A DNA stretch of 21,900 nt. Origin: JAJFTV01 sp964426355 (GTDB taxonomy: Bacteria > Chloroflexota > Anaerolineae > Anaerolineales > Anaerolineaceae). Below the pieces are notes generated by a model. That model did no database searches and had not been told where the DNA came from. It worked only from the letters and a program-made list of their open reading frames with translations. The stretch spans positions 1 to 21,900 of the forward strand of contig CAYRRA010000061.1 in assembly GCA_964426355.1 (NCBI GenBank). Direction: 5' to 3'. Shown here piece by piece: positions 7,277 to 14,491 of the stretch (the first letter of the stretch is position 1; each line of letters begins with the position of its first letter). Both the position numbers and the translations under genes were made by a program.

Positions 7277-8341
7277 TCAGTCCATGCTGATGACCTGCTG
7301 TCCCCAGCGATGCCAGTTACCATGGTAACGGACCAGGATTTCTTTCCCTTCGCCTGGCGATTCCAGCCCAGCGAGCTCCATGTCCGCATCGACCATCACT
7401 TTGACCAGGTCTTTGAACATGACGCGCGGCTCCCAACCTAATTCCAGTTGGGCTTTGTTGGGATTGGCTTGCAGGAAGTCCACTTCGTTGGGGCGGAAAT
7501 AGCGCGAGTCAATTTTTACATAATCGTGCCAGTCCAGATTGACATAGCCAAATGCTTCATCCAGAAATTCTCGCACGGAATGTGCCTCACCAGTGCCAAT
7601 GACGATGTCAAGGGGTTTATCGTATTGCATCATCTTCCACATGGCTGCAACGTAGTCGGGCGCATAACCCCAATCCCGTTTGGAATCCAGGTTACCCAGG
7701 TATAGAAATTGTTGTTTTCCTGCCAGGATATTGGCTAAGGCGCGCGTGATTTTACGGGTGACAAAAGTTTCACCGCGCCGGGGAGATTCATGATTGAACA
7801 GAATCCCGTTAGAAGCGAACAGCCCATAACCTTCACGATACTGACGTGTAACCCAATAGGCATACACTTTTGCGGCTGCGTAAGGGCTTTGCGGCATGAA
7901 AGGAGTGTTTTCATCCTGAGGCGGCTTCGCTGCGCCGAACATCTCGCTTGAGGATGCCTGGTAAATATGGGCATTGACCCCACTACGGCGAACAGCTTCA
8001 AGTACACGAATGGTACCCAGCCCGGTGATATCGCTGGTGTAATCAGGTAAATCAAAACTAACCCGAACATGGCTTTGCGCTGCCAGGTTGTAAATCTCAT
8101 CTGGTTTAACCGAGTAAATCACATCCAGCAAACTTCCTGTGGCAGACATATCGCCATAATGCAGATAGAGATTGACTTTTTCACCATTGTGTTTATCCTG
8201 GTAAATGTGATCGATTCTGCGTGTATTAAAAGTGCTTGAGCGGCGGATAATGCCATGCACCTCATAATCTTTTGAAAGCAGAAGCTCTGCCAGGTAAGAG
8301 CCATCTTGCCCTGTAATGCCCGTGATTAATGCTTTTTTCAA
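7277..8341 (-). CDS. gmd: GDP-mannose 4,6-dehydratase
   Basis: A 354-residue extended short-chain dehydrogenase that converts GDP-D-mannose to GDP-4-keto-6-deoxy-D-mannose, the first step to GDP-fucose, GDP-rhamnose and related sugars. The NADP-binding loop is GITGQDGSYL (Gly8, Gly11, Gly14), followed by the family-specific RRSSTFNTRRIDHIY. The active site has Ser131/Ser132 with Glu133 in ASSSEMFG, and Tyr154-x3-Lys158. NHESPRRGETFVTRKI is a GMD hallmark, so identity is secure. The start is a TTG at 8341, supported by GGAGG six bases upstream on the minus strand and by the immediate MKKALITGITG lead. No GDP-fucose synthase or reductase lies in the window, so the final sugar is unknown. It has its own strong promoter and downstream terminators, so it is probably monocistronic. 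Confidence 0.96.
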   Translation of the reverse strand: MKKALITGITGQDGSYLAELLLSKDYEVHGIIRRSSTFNTRRIDHIYQDKHNGEKVNLYLHYGDMSATGSLLDVIYSVKPDEIYNLAAQSHVRVSFDLPDYTSDITGLGTIRVLEAVRRSGVNAHIYQASSSEMFGAAKPPQDENTPFMPQSPYAAAKVYAYWVTRQYREGYGLFASNGILFNHESPRRGETFVTRKITRALANILAGKQQFLYLGNLDSKRDWGYAPDYVAAMWKMMQYDKPLDIVIGTGEAHSVREFLDEAFGYVNLDWHDYVKIDSRYFRPNEVDFLQANPNKAQLELGWEPRVMFKDLVKVMVDADMELAGLESPGEGKEILVRYHGNWHRWGQQVISMD

Positions 8342-8370
8342 CTGAAACCTCCAGTAACCATTGTGAGGTA

Positions 8371-8399
8371 AGTATAATCACAGGGTGAACTGCTGTCAA
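8371..8399 (-). promoter_or_regulatory. gmd: Sigma70-like promoter of gmd
   Basis: On the minus strand TTGACA (complement of 8394-8399) and TATACT (complement of 8371-8376) are 17 bases apart. This is a consensus -35 and a good -10. The predicted start near 8364 gives a leader of about 23 bases carrying GGAGG before the TTG codon. Confidence 0.8.
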
Positions 8400-8713
8400 A
8401 CTTAAAAAATGGCGAGCAAAACCTATGTAATTCACAATTTTTAAAGGTTGGCAAAATATCGCTCACGTGACATGAATTTGAGTTTAGAATTTTTACCCAC
8501 CCGCTCGCCCTACCGATTAAGGGGGGTGGGTGAGATTAGATGAAGTTACTCCAAATTGAGGTTAAAATACGCAAAATTTTGCGACCAAGACCACCTTTGT
8601 CTAAAAAGGGGCAAAACCCTTGATGTACTAAAGCGGGTAGATGTTGTCAAAGTCATGTTGAAAATTGTTGGCAGAACCTAACACAGGTTGACATATCTGG
8701 TAAAATCGGGTTT
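8400..8713. other. Intergenic region between gmd and the serine hydrolase gene, with several palindromes
   Basis: About 310 non-coding bases between divergent genes. It contains TCACGTGA (8463-8470), an 8-pair inverted repeat ACCCACCC (8495-8502) / GGGTGGGT (8524-8531) with 21 bases between arms, and a perfect 14-base palindrome CGCAAAATTTTGCG (8570-8583). A putative promoter abuts the ATG at 8714. None of the hairpins is followed by a T run on either strand, so they look like protein-binding or RNA-structure sites rather than terminators. No small ORF with a ribosome-binding site was evident. Confidence 0.5.
8678..8706 (+). promoter_or_regulatory. Possible promoter giving a leaderless transcript of the serine hydrolase gene
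   Basis: TAAAAT at 8701-8706 lies seven bases before the ATG at 8714, with CTAACA (8678-8683, four of six matches to TTGACA) 17 bases upstream. Transcription from this -10 would start at or within two bases of the ATG. No Shine-Dalgarno-like sequence is present in the 20 bases before the ATG, which agrees with a leaderless start. The TTGACA at 8688-8693 is too close to this -10 to pair with it. Confidence 0.4.
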
Positions 8714-10210
8714 ATGCGTAATCGAATCTCACGCGGTGGTTTTAAAATATTCTTGCGGTGGCTATCGGTAGGTTTGATTGTCATTGCACTATTGATCACA
8801 GTTTTTGAACTTGTTCAATTCAGTCGCATCCGCAACAATCTTCCTACTGGGATGGTCGTTGCGGGTGTGCCGGTGGGTGAATTAAGTCAGCAGCAAGCTG
8901 CAGAACGGCTCATCCAGGCGTATGGCGTTCCGGTAGAACTCCATTATCAGGATGCCGTGATCCAGGTGAAGCCAGCTCTTCTGGGGTTTGAGTTAGATCT
9001 GACAGCTATGCTCACAGTAGCTGACCTTCAACGGGTCAATCAACCTTTTTGGAGCGATTTTTGGAATTTTCTTTGGAATCGCTCAAACGTTCCCACTGAA
9101 GTACCGTTATCTGCCAAAATATCTGAAGAACGGATGCGCACCTACTTGAAGGAAGAGATTGCTTCTCGCTACGATAAACCGCCCACCTCCGCAGAACCGG
9201 TGCCAGGGTCGGTTATCTTCAAAGCAGGTGAAACAGGTACAGCACTGGATGTTGACCGTGCGGTGATTTTAATCGAAAGCGCACTTAAATCTCCAACTGC
9301 CAGAATAGTGAATTTATCCTTTGAAACAACCAAACCATTCAGACCATCCATCCAGAACTTGCAGATTTTGCTTCAACAGGTGATTGACCTCTCGGAATTT
9401 TCCGGTCTGACTGAGATATATCTATCCGATTTACAGACCGGACAGGAATTAAGCTTTGCATACCAACAAGGTGAACTTCTGACCACCAATATAGCGTTCA
9501 CTGCTGCCAGCACAGTAAAAATTCCCATCATGGTTTCTGTATTTTCCCGCATTGGCGAAGAACCGCCGGAAGGCGTGCTGGACTTGATTGAATTAATGAT
9601 TGAGCGTTCTGAAAATGACCCTGCTGACGCACTGATGAAACTGGTGTTGGACCCAACCCTGGGACCCCTTTTTGTCACTGAAGAGATGCGTGCCCTGGGA
9701 TTGGAAAACACATTTCTCGCAGGTCATTTCTATATGCAAGCCCCGTTGCTGCAGCGGTTTGAAACACCGGCAAACACGCGTACAGATATTTCAACCGACC
9801 CGGATGTGTACAATCAGACCACTCCTGCGGAGATGGGGATGTTGCTGGAGGACATCTATCAATGCGCTGAAACCGGTGGAGGAGCATTTGCAGCTGTGTT
9901 TCCGGGACAAATCACCCAGGGTGAATGCCAACAGATGATTTCTTACCTTTCAATGAACCGTATCGGTGTGTTGATTCAGGCTGGAATGCCAGATGGCAAC
10001 CGCCTTGCACACAAGCATGGCTGGATTACGGAGTCTGATGGGTTGATTCATACCATTGCCGATGTGGGCATTGCATATACACCTGGCGGCAACTATGTGC
10101 TATCCATCTTTATGCATGATGCCAACCAGTTGGTTTGGGAACCGACCAACCTGTTGATGGCTCAATTATCAAAAGCAATCTATAACTATTACAACCAAAT
10201 TGAGAATTAA
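8714..10210 (+). CDS. Membrane-anchored serine hydrolase of the class A beta-lactamase / PBP-A fold with PG_binding_4-like N-terminal region
   Basis: A 498-residue protein with one membrane segment (about 15-34). An extracytoplasmic region follows with two PG_binding_4/VanW-N-like stretches: GMVVAGVPVGELSQQQA near 46-62, and FKAGETGTALDVDRA near 170. The catalytic domain spans about 225-495. Its motifs line up with the three of the class A fold: Ser266-T-V-Lys269, Ser299-E-Asn301 for SDN, and Lys434-H-Gly436 for KTG. I cannot place the ExxLN omega-loop Glu that deacylates beta-lactams. A peptidoglycan DD-peptidase or transpeptidase-like role is therefore as likely as beta-lactam hydrolysis. 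It acts outside the membrane. The GT-C/NHL gene follows 13 bases downstream, so the two are probably cotranscribed. Confidence 0.8.
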   Translation: MRNRISRGGFKIFLRWLSVGLIVIALLITVFELVQFSRIRNNLPTGMVVAGVPVGELSQQQAAERLIQAYGVPVELHYQDAVIQVKPALLGFELDLTAMLTVADLQRVNQPFWSDFWNFLWNRSNVPTEVPLSAKISEERMRTYLKEEIASRYDKPPTSAEPVPGSVIFKAGETGTALDVDRAVILIESALKSPTARIVNLSFETTKPFRPSIQNLQILLQQVIDLSEFSGLTEIYLSDLQTGQELSFAYQQGELLTTNIAFTAASTVKIPIMVSVFSRIGEEPPEGVLDLIELMIERSENDPADALMKLVLDPTLGPLFVTEEMRALGLENTFLAGHFYMQAPLLQRFETPANTRTDISTDPDVYNQTTPAEMGMLLEDIYQCAETGGGAFAAVFPGQITQGECQQMISYLSMNRIGVLIQAGMPDGNRLAHKHGWITESDGLIHTIADVGIAYTPGGNYVLSIFMHDANQLVWEPTNLLMAQLSKAIYNYYNQIEN

Positions 10211-10223
10211 TCAGGATACATTT

Positions 10224-13200
10224 ATGGAAAGTGAAAACTTGGTCAGCTCTTCCTGGCTTGAAAAACCCGTATTCAAATCCCTACCCGCATTCAGAATTGA
10301 AACATTTCTGATTGCCCTTCTGGTGATATTGGCATTGGTCAGCCGTCTGACCGGTTTAGGCGAACGTGTGATGAGCCATGATGAGGTCAACCATGTGGTG
10401 CCTTCCTGGAATTTTTCCGAAGGAAGGGTGTATGTTCATGATCCGGTCACACATGGTCCGCTGCAATTTCATCTGATTGCTTTGTCATATTTCCTTTTTG
10501 GCGACAACGATTTTACTTCTCGCTTGCCCCATGCTTTGTTTAATGTGACGACCATCATTTTTGTGGTCTTCATGTTTCGCCGATATATCAGCAAAGCTGG
10601 CGCGTTGATTGCGGGCTTCTTGATGTTAATCTCCCCTTACATGCTTTTTTATGCACGCTACGCGCGCAATGACATTATTGTTGTGTTTTTCATCGCTTTA
10701 ATGTTTTATGCGGTTTGGCGCTATCTGGAGAAAGGGAACAAGAAAACGTTATTTTTGCTAACGGCTGCTTTGATATTCCAATTTACTCTCAAAGAAGTGG
10801 CTTATATTCACACAGCCCAATTATTACTGTTCCTGGCTGTCCTGTTCTTCATCGACCTGGCAAAAGCCCGCTGGTCGGATGGTTCGTCCAGGTCTCGTTT
10901 CATCCTGGCTGTAGGTTTGATGGCGATATTTGTTTTGGCAACAACAGCAGGGGCTCTCTGGTTGCAGGCAGAGAAGAAAGCTACCCCAACCGAAATTACC
11001 GCACCAGCTTTGATCGATGAAAGCCTTCCAACCGATGTGAAAAATCAACAATCTGTTGCGGATAAGGGCGTTTCTTTACCCCAGATTGTGATGATCGCAG
11101 CTGCATGTGCTGCTCTGCTGAGTTTCCTATTCGCGGTGTTTACGGTTGTAACATCTTTAGGCTGGGATGTCATTCGGTCATATCGCAGTTTTGATATGCT
11201 GATGTTGTGTGGTTCATTGGTTTTGCCTTTGCTGGCGGCGATTCCGGTTCACATGATTGGCTGGGACCCCTTAGACTATAGTTCGACGGGGATGATCCAC
11301 ACTGGTATTGTAGTGATTGTGTTGGTGGCGCTGTCTCTTGCCATTGGTTTCTGGTGGAATTGGCGAAAATGGCTCTGGCATGCAGCCTTGTTTTGGGGGG
11401 TGTTTATCATTTTCTTTACCTCATTCTTCACCAATGGGCAAGGTTTTTTTACCGGGTTGGTTGGTGCATTAGGATATTGGATGGCTCAACAAGAAGTCGC
11501 ACGCGGCAGCCAGCCATTTTACTATTATGCGCTGATCCAGATACCGGTATATGAATATTTACCTGCGGTGGGTACTCTGGTGGCAACCATAATTGCATTT
11601 GTCAAAGGACTTATCACGACACCTGCGCAAAGTAATGCAAGTGAGCAGCAGTCTCTGGCTGCAGGTGCACAAGATGAACCAATACAACCATCCAGGTTGC
11701 CAGTCATTGGACTGCTGGTGTATTGGGCAGCGAGTGCGCTGCTGGCATACAGCTATGCTGGCGAAAAAATGCCACAAATGACATTGTATGTCGCGTTCCC
11801 AATGATTTTATTGACAGCCTGGATGCTGGGTTTTCTAATCGACCGAGTGAACTGGAAATCTTTCTGGCAAGGGAAAGGACTGTTGATACTGGCTTTGATA
11901 CCAGTGTTTTTTGCGGCTATAACCGGGATGTTCAGCAGTTTATTGGGGGTAACCCCCCCATTCCAGGGCAATACCCTGGAACAATTGAAATCCACCAACC
12001 AGTTCTTGCTTTCTTTCCTTGCAACTGCCGGCGTTCTGGCTTTAATCATCTGGCTGGTGAAGGATTGGGCAAGCCAGCAAATATGGATCTTGGCAGCGCT
12101 CTTTGTTTTCCTGTTTGGTGCGGTGTTCACCATACGAACAGCATATACCGCATCTTACATCAATTACGATACTGCGAAAGAATACCTGGTTTATGCTCAT
12201 GCGGCGCGCGGGCCGAAAGATATCCTTGAGCAGGTAAAGGAAATCTCCACACGAACTACAGGCGGGTTGGATGTGAAGGTCGCTTATGACAGTGATGGTT
12301 TATATCCATACTGGTGGTATTTCCGTGATTATCCCAATCATCACTGGTTTGGTGAAAATCCTTCAAGGGATTTGAGAGATTACCCATTGATTATTGTTTC
12401 AGAAAAGTTGTTTGGGAAAATCGAACCAGTCGTTCAGAACAATTACATCATGTTCCAATATATCCGTCTCTGGTGGCCCAACCAGGATTATTACAACCTG
12501 ACCTGGGAGCGGATTAAAAACGCTTTTCTGAACCCTGATATGCGCGCAGCAGTGTTTGACATCTGGTTCAACCGAGATTACACAAAGTATGCAGCTCTGA
12601 CCAATAATCAATCCTTAAGACTGGAAACTTGGGAGCCCGCAGACAGCATACGGCTTTATGTCCGTAAGGATATCATTGCTGATATGTGGAACTATGGGTC
12701 GATGCCGGTTCTTTCTGAAGAGGTGTCGATAGATCCGTATGAGGCAAATATCGTTGAGTTGCTACCAACAAATGTATTTGGACGAAATGGGGTGGGGGTT
12801 GGCGAATTGTCTTTACCGCGCCAGGTTGCTGTTGCTCCGGATGGGAGTATTTACGTGGCTGACCAGGCAAATCATCGTGTTCAACATTTCGCAGCCAGCG
12901 GAGAGTTGTTGCATGTTTGGGGCAGCTACGGCAGCGTTGTGAATGACTCAGCGCTTCCCGGTACGTTTAACGAGCCGTGGGGTATAGCTGTGGGTTCGGA
13001 TGGTTCGGTTTACGTGGCAGACACCTGGAATTACCGTATCCAGAAATTCTCACCTGAAGGTGACTTTATTACCATGTGGGGTTATTCTGGACAGGGAGAA
13101 TCACCAGAAGCGTTTTATGGTCCGCGCGGTCTTGCAGTTGACACAGATGGAAATGTCTATGTTGCCGATACAGGCAATAAACGCATTGTGGTGTTCGATT

Positions 13201-13766
13201 CCAATGGCGCTTACCTGACCCAGTTTGGTGGAGCGGGTATGGAGCTGGGCAAGCTGGAAGAACCGGTTGCGGTGGCTTTGGATGCAAATGGAAATGTTTA
13301 TGTAACGGATACCTGGAACCAACGCATTCAGGTGTTCACGCCCACTTCAGGTGGCGCTTTCTTCCCGATGATAACCTGGGATATCAACGGTTGGTTCAGC
13401 CAATCGATTGAGAACAAACCATTTATTGCAGTGGATCCCATCAACGAATACGTTTTTGTAACCGACCCTGAAGGCTATCGTGTTTTGCAGTTTGATTTAT
13501 ATGGTAGCTTCATTCGTACATGGGGGGATTACAGCCCCGATATTTCCGGTTTTGGATTGCCAGTCGGGATTGCTGTGGATTCGCAAGGAAAAGTGTGGGT
13601 TAGCGATAGCGAGAATGGTCGGGTGTTGGGTTTCGACCTGAGCGGACTGCCCGAACCGCTGCCCGTGGTTCCCCAGGAGGAGATGCAGAAAATGGAAGAT
13701 GAGAACCTCTCGGACCTTCTGCAGGACGAAGGCAACCCACCTGTTGAGGAACCCAGATCTGATTAA
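10224..13766 (+). CDS. TIGR03663/Agl23-like GT-C glycosyltransferase fused to a C-terminal six-blade NHL propeller
   Basis: A 1180-residue protein. The ATG at 10224 is preferred because AGGA lies seven bases upstream; a frame-open TTG at 10200 would overlap the previous gene. Residues about 25-650 are a multi-pass membrane domain. The first outer loop has the GT-C motif SHDE (Asp53, Glu54) followed by VNHVVPSWNFSEGRVYVHDPVTHGP, and FYARYARNDIIVVFF follows in the next region, both as in TIGR03663 proteins. Residues about 650-845 are a soluble aromatic-rich domain (YPYWWYFRDYPNHHWFGENP). Residues about 848-1145 hold six NHL-type repeats of the pattern 'P.giAvd.dGnvYVaDt.N.Ri..F', and an acidic tail ends the protein. 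Family inference: transfer of a sugar from a lipid carrier at the outer membrane face, with the propeller binding glycan or protein. Substrate unknown. Confidence 0.82.
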   Translation: MESENLVSSSWLEKPVFKSLPAFRIETFLIALLVILALVSRLTGLGERVMSHDEVNHVVPSWNFSEGRVYVHDPVTHGPLQFHLIALSYFLFGDNDFTSRLPHALFNVTTIIFVVFMFRRYISKAGALIAGFLMLISPYMLFYARYARNDIIVVFFIALMFYAVWRYLEKGNKKTLFLLTAALIFQFTLKEVAYIHTAQLLLFLAVLFFIDLAKARWSDGSSRSRFILAVGLMAIFVLATTAGALWLQAEKKATPTEITAPALIDESLPTDVKNQQSVADKGVSLPQIVMIAAACAALLSFLFAVFTVVTSLGWDVIRSYRSFDMLMLCGSLVLPLLAAIPVHMIGWDPLDYSSTGMIHTGIVVIVLVALSLAIGFWWNWRKWLWHAALFWGVFIIFFTSFFTNGQGFFTGLVGALGYWMAQQEVARGSQPFYYYALIQIPVYEYLPAVGTLVATIIAFVKGLITTPAQSNASEQQSLAAGAQDEPIQPSRLPVIGLLVYWAASALLAYSYAGEKMPQMTLYVAFPMILLTAWMLGFLIDRVNWKSFWQGKGLLILALIPVFFAAITGMFSSLLGVTPPFQGNTLEQLKSTNQFLLSFLATAGVLALIIWLVKDWASQQIWILAALFVFLFGAVFTIRTAYTASYINYDTAKEYLVYAHAARGPKDILEQVKEISTRTTGGLDVKVAYDSDGLYPYWWYFRDYPNHHWFGENPSRDLRDYPLIIVSEKLFGKIEPVVQNNYIMFQYIRLWWPNQDYYNLTWERIKNAFLNPDMRAAVFDIWFNRDYTKYAALTNNQSLRLETWEPADSIRLYVRKDIIADMWNYGSMPVLSEEVSIDPYEANIVELLPTNVFGRNGVGVGELSLPRQVAVAPDGSIYVADQANHRVQHFAASGELLHVWGSYGSVVNDSALPGTFNEPWGIAVGSDGSVYVADTWNYRIQKFSPEGDFITMWGYSGQGESPEAFYGPRGLAVDTDGNVYVADTGNKRIVVFDSNGAYLTQFGGAGMELGKLEEPVAVALDANGNVYVTDTWNQRIQVFTPTSGGAFFPMITWDINGWFSQSIENKPFIAVDPINEYVFVTDPEGYRVLQFDLYGSFIRTWGDYSPDISGFGLPVGIAVDSQGKVWVSDSENGRVLGFDLSGLPEPLPVVPQEEMQKMEDENLSDLLQDEGNPPVEEPRSD

Positions 13767-13790
13767 CCCATCCAGGTTTGTGAAAATGAA

Positions 13791-13824
13791 AAAAAGAGGC
13801 TGTCTGAAAAGGCAGTCTCTTTTT
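13791..13824. terminator. Bidirectional intrinsic terminator between the GT-C/NHL gene and the holin-like gene
   Basis: A 14-pair stem (13791-13804 with 13811-13824, two G-T wobbles) around the loop TGAAAA, with an A tract on the left and a T tract on the right. It lies 24 bases after the upstream stop and 25 bases from the stop of the convergent gene, and can end both transcripts. Confidence 0.8.
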
Positions 13825-13848
13825 GATCTCCTGAAAACCTGGGGAAAA

Positions 13849-14247
13849 TTAACGGTCGGAGCGCCGGTGCTTTTCTTTGAGTTCGTCTTTGAAGAGAATG
13901 CCAAGTATGAAACTGACAACACTTACGATGAGAGCGCCCAGGAACGCAGGCAAGAAGCCGTTAACGGTGAACCCAACTTTAAAGTTCAATCCGATTTGTC
14001 CGGCAAGGTAGAAAAGCAGGGTGTTGATTAAGAGCGTACCCAGACCGAGCGTGAGAATGATAAACGGGCACCCGGCAACCGTGAGGATCGGTTTGAGGGT
14101 GGCATTTATCAAGCCAAAAATGAGCGCCAGCCAGATATAAGAAACCCAGTTTTCGCTCTGAGGGGTGATGCCATTGCCATTGAGAAGCGCAACGGCGACG
14201 TATAACGCGACGGCATTGATTATCCATCGTATGATTAGTTTCGTCAT
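13849..14247 (-). CDS. PF04020-type (holin superfamily IV-like, YvlD-like) small membrane protein
   Basis: A 132-residue protein with four predicted membrane segments (about 5-22, 34-50, 62-84, 96-119) and a basic C-terminal tail (KEKHRRSDR). The signature of the family is present: N48-A-T50-L-K52-P53 at the end of segment 2, Pro61, and ILTLGLGTLLINTLLFY in segment 3. Despite the 'phage holin' label, members are widespread chromosomal envelope proteins and no phage genes are nearby. The start ATG at 14247 is strongly supported by AAGGAGGT nine bases upstream on the minus strand. Function in the cell is not known beyond an integral membrane location. It is probably monocistronic, since it is flanked by a terminator and its own candidate promoter. 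Confidence 0.85.
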   Translation of the reverse strand: MTKLIIRWIINAVALYVAVALLNGNGITPQSENWVSYIWLALIFGLINATLKPILTVAGCPFIILTLGLGTLLINTLLFYLAGQIGLNFKVGFTVNGFLPAFLGALIVSVVSFILGILFKDELKEKHRRSDR

Positions 14248-14333
14248 TATTGAATTACCTCCTTTTTGTTCAGTTTATTTTACCGGTAATCATCCTCAGG
14301 TTTTTCACTATCAGGATGCTGACCGTTTTTCTT

Positions 14334-14339
14334 ATTATA
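14334..14339 (-). promoter_or_regulatory. Candidate -10 (TATAAT) for the holin-like gene
   Basis: The complement of 14334-14339 is a perfect TATAAT. No good -35 is visible 16-18 bases upstream. A second candidate (TAAAAT, complement of 14277-14282) is nearer the gene. The first would give a leader of about 80 bases that includes the 8-base palindrome TACCGGTA (14281-14288). Confidence 0.3.
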
Positions 14340-14491
14340 CCTGTACCGTAATGGGGTGGGTTGTGTGGAAAAACTTGCTTGATTGTGGATTGAGTATGTT
14401 TCGGTTGACTGTCACCTGTTTTTTAAGCAAGTCGCAGCCAGCAGCCTTCCATATTGGAGCGGGAAGGTAGGCAAAAATCCAGACCCTTGAT

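Noticed and set aside
8495..8531. Terminator formed by ACCCACCC/GGGTGGGT
   Set aside because: Neither strand has a T run after the stem and the genes on both sides start here rather than end.
8688..8706. TTGACA (8688) paired with TAAAAT (8701) as a promoter
   Set aside because: The spacer is only seven bases, far too short for sigma70 recognition.
9373..9711. Long antisense open frames inside the serine hydrolase and NRPS genes
   Set aside because: They lie opposite strongly conserved coding sequence, lack ribosome-binding sites and recognisable domains, and are best seen as shadows.
8714..10210. Antibiotic-resistance beta-lactamase
   Set aside because: The SxxK/SEN/KHG motifs fit the fold, but PG_binding_4-like regions, a membrane anchor and no visible deacylation Glu favour a cell-wall role.
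13849..14247. Prophage or gene-transfer module suggested by the holin-like protein
   Set aside because: No endolysin, integrase, capsid or tail gene is nearby; PF04020-type proteins are common chromosomal membrane proteins.
14369..14437. ACTTGCTT/AAGCAAGT inverted repeat as a GNAT terminator
   Set aside because: The arms are about 50 bases apart with no stable closing stem and no T run in the right place; kept only as a note.
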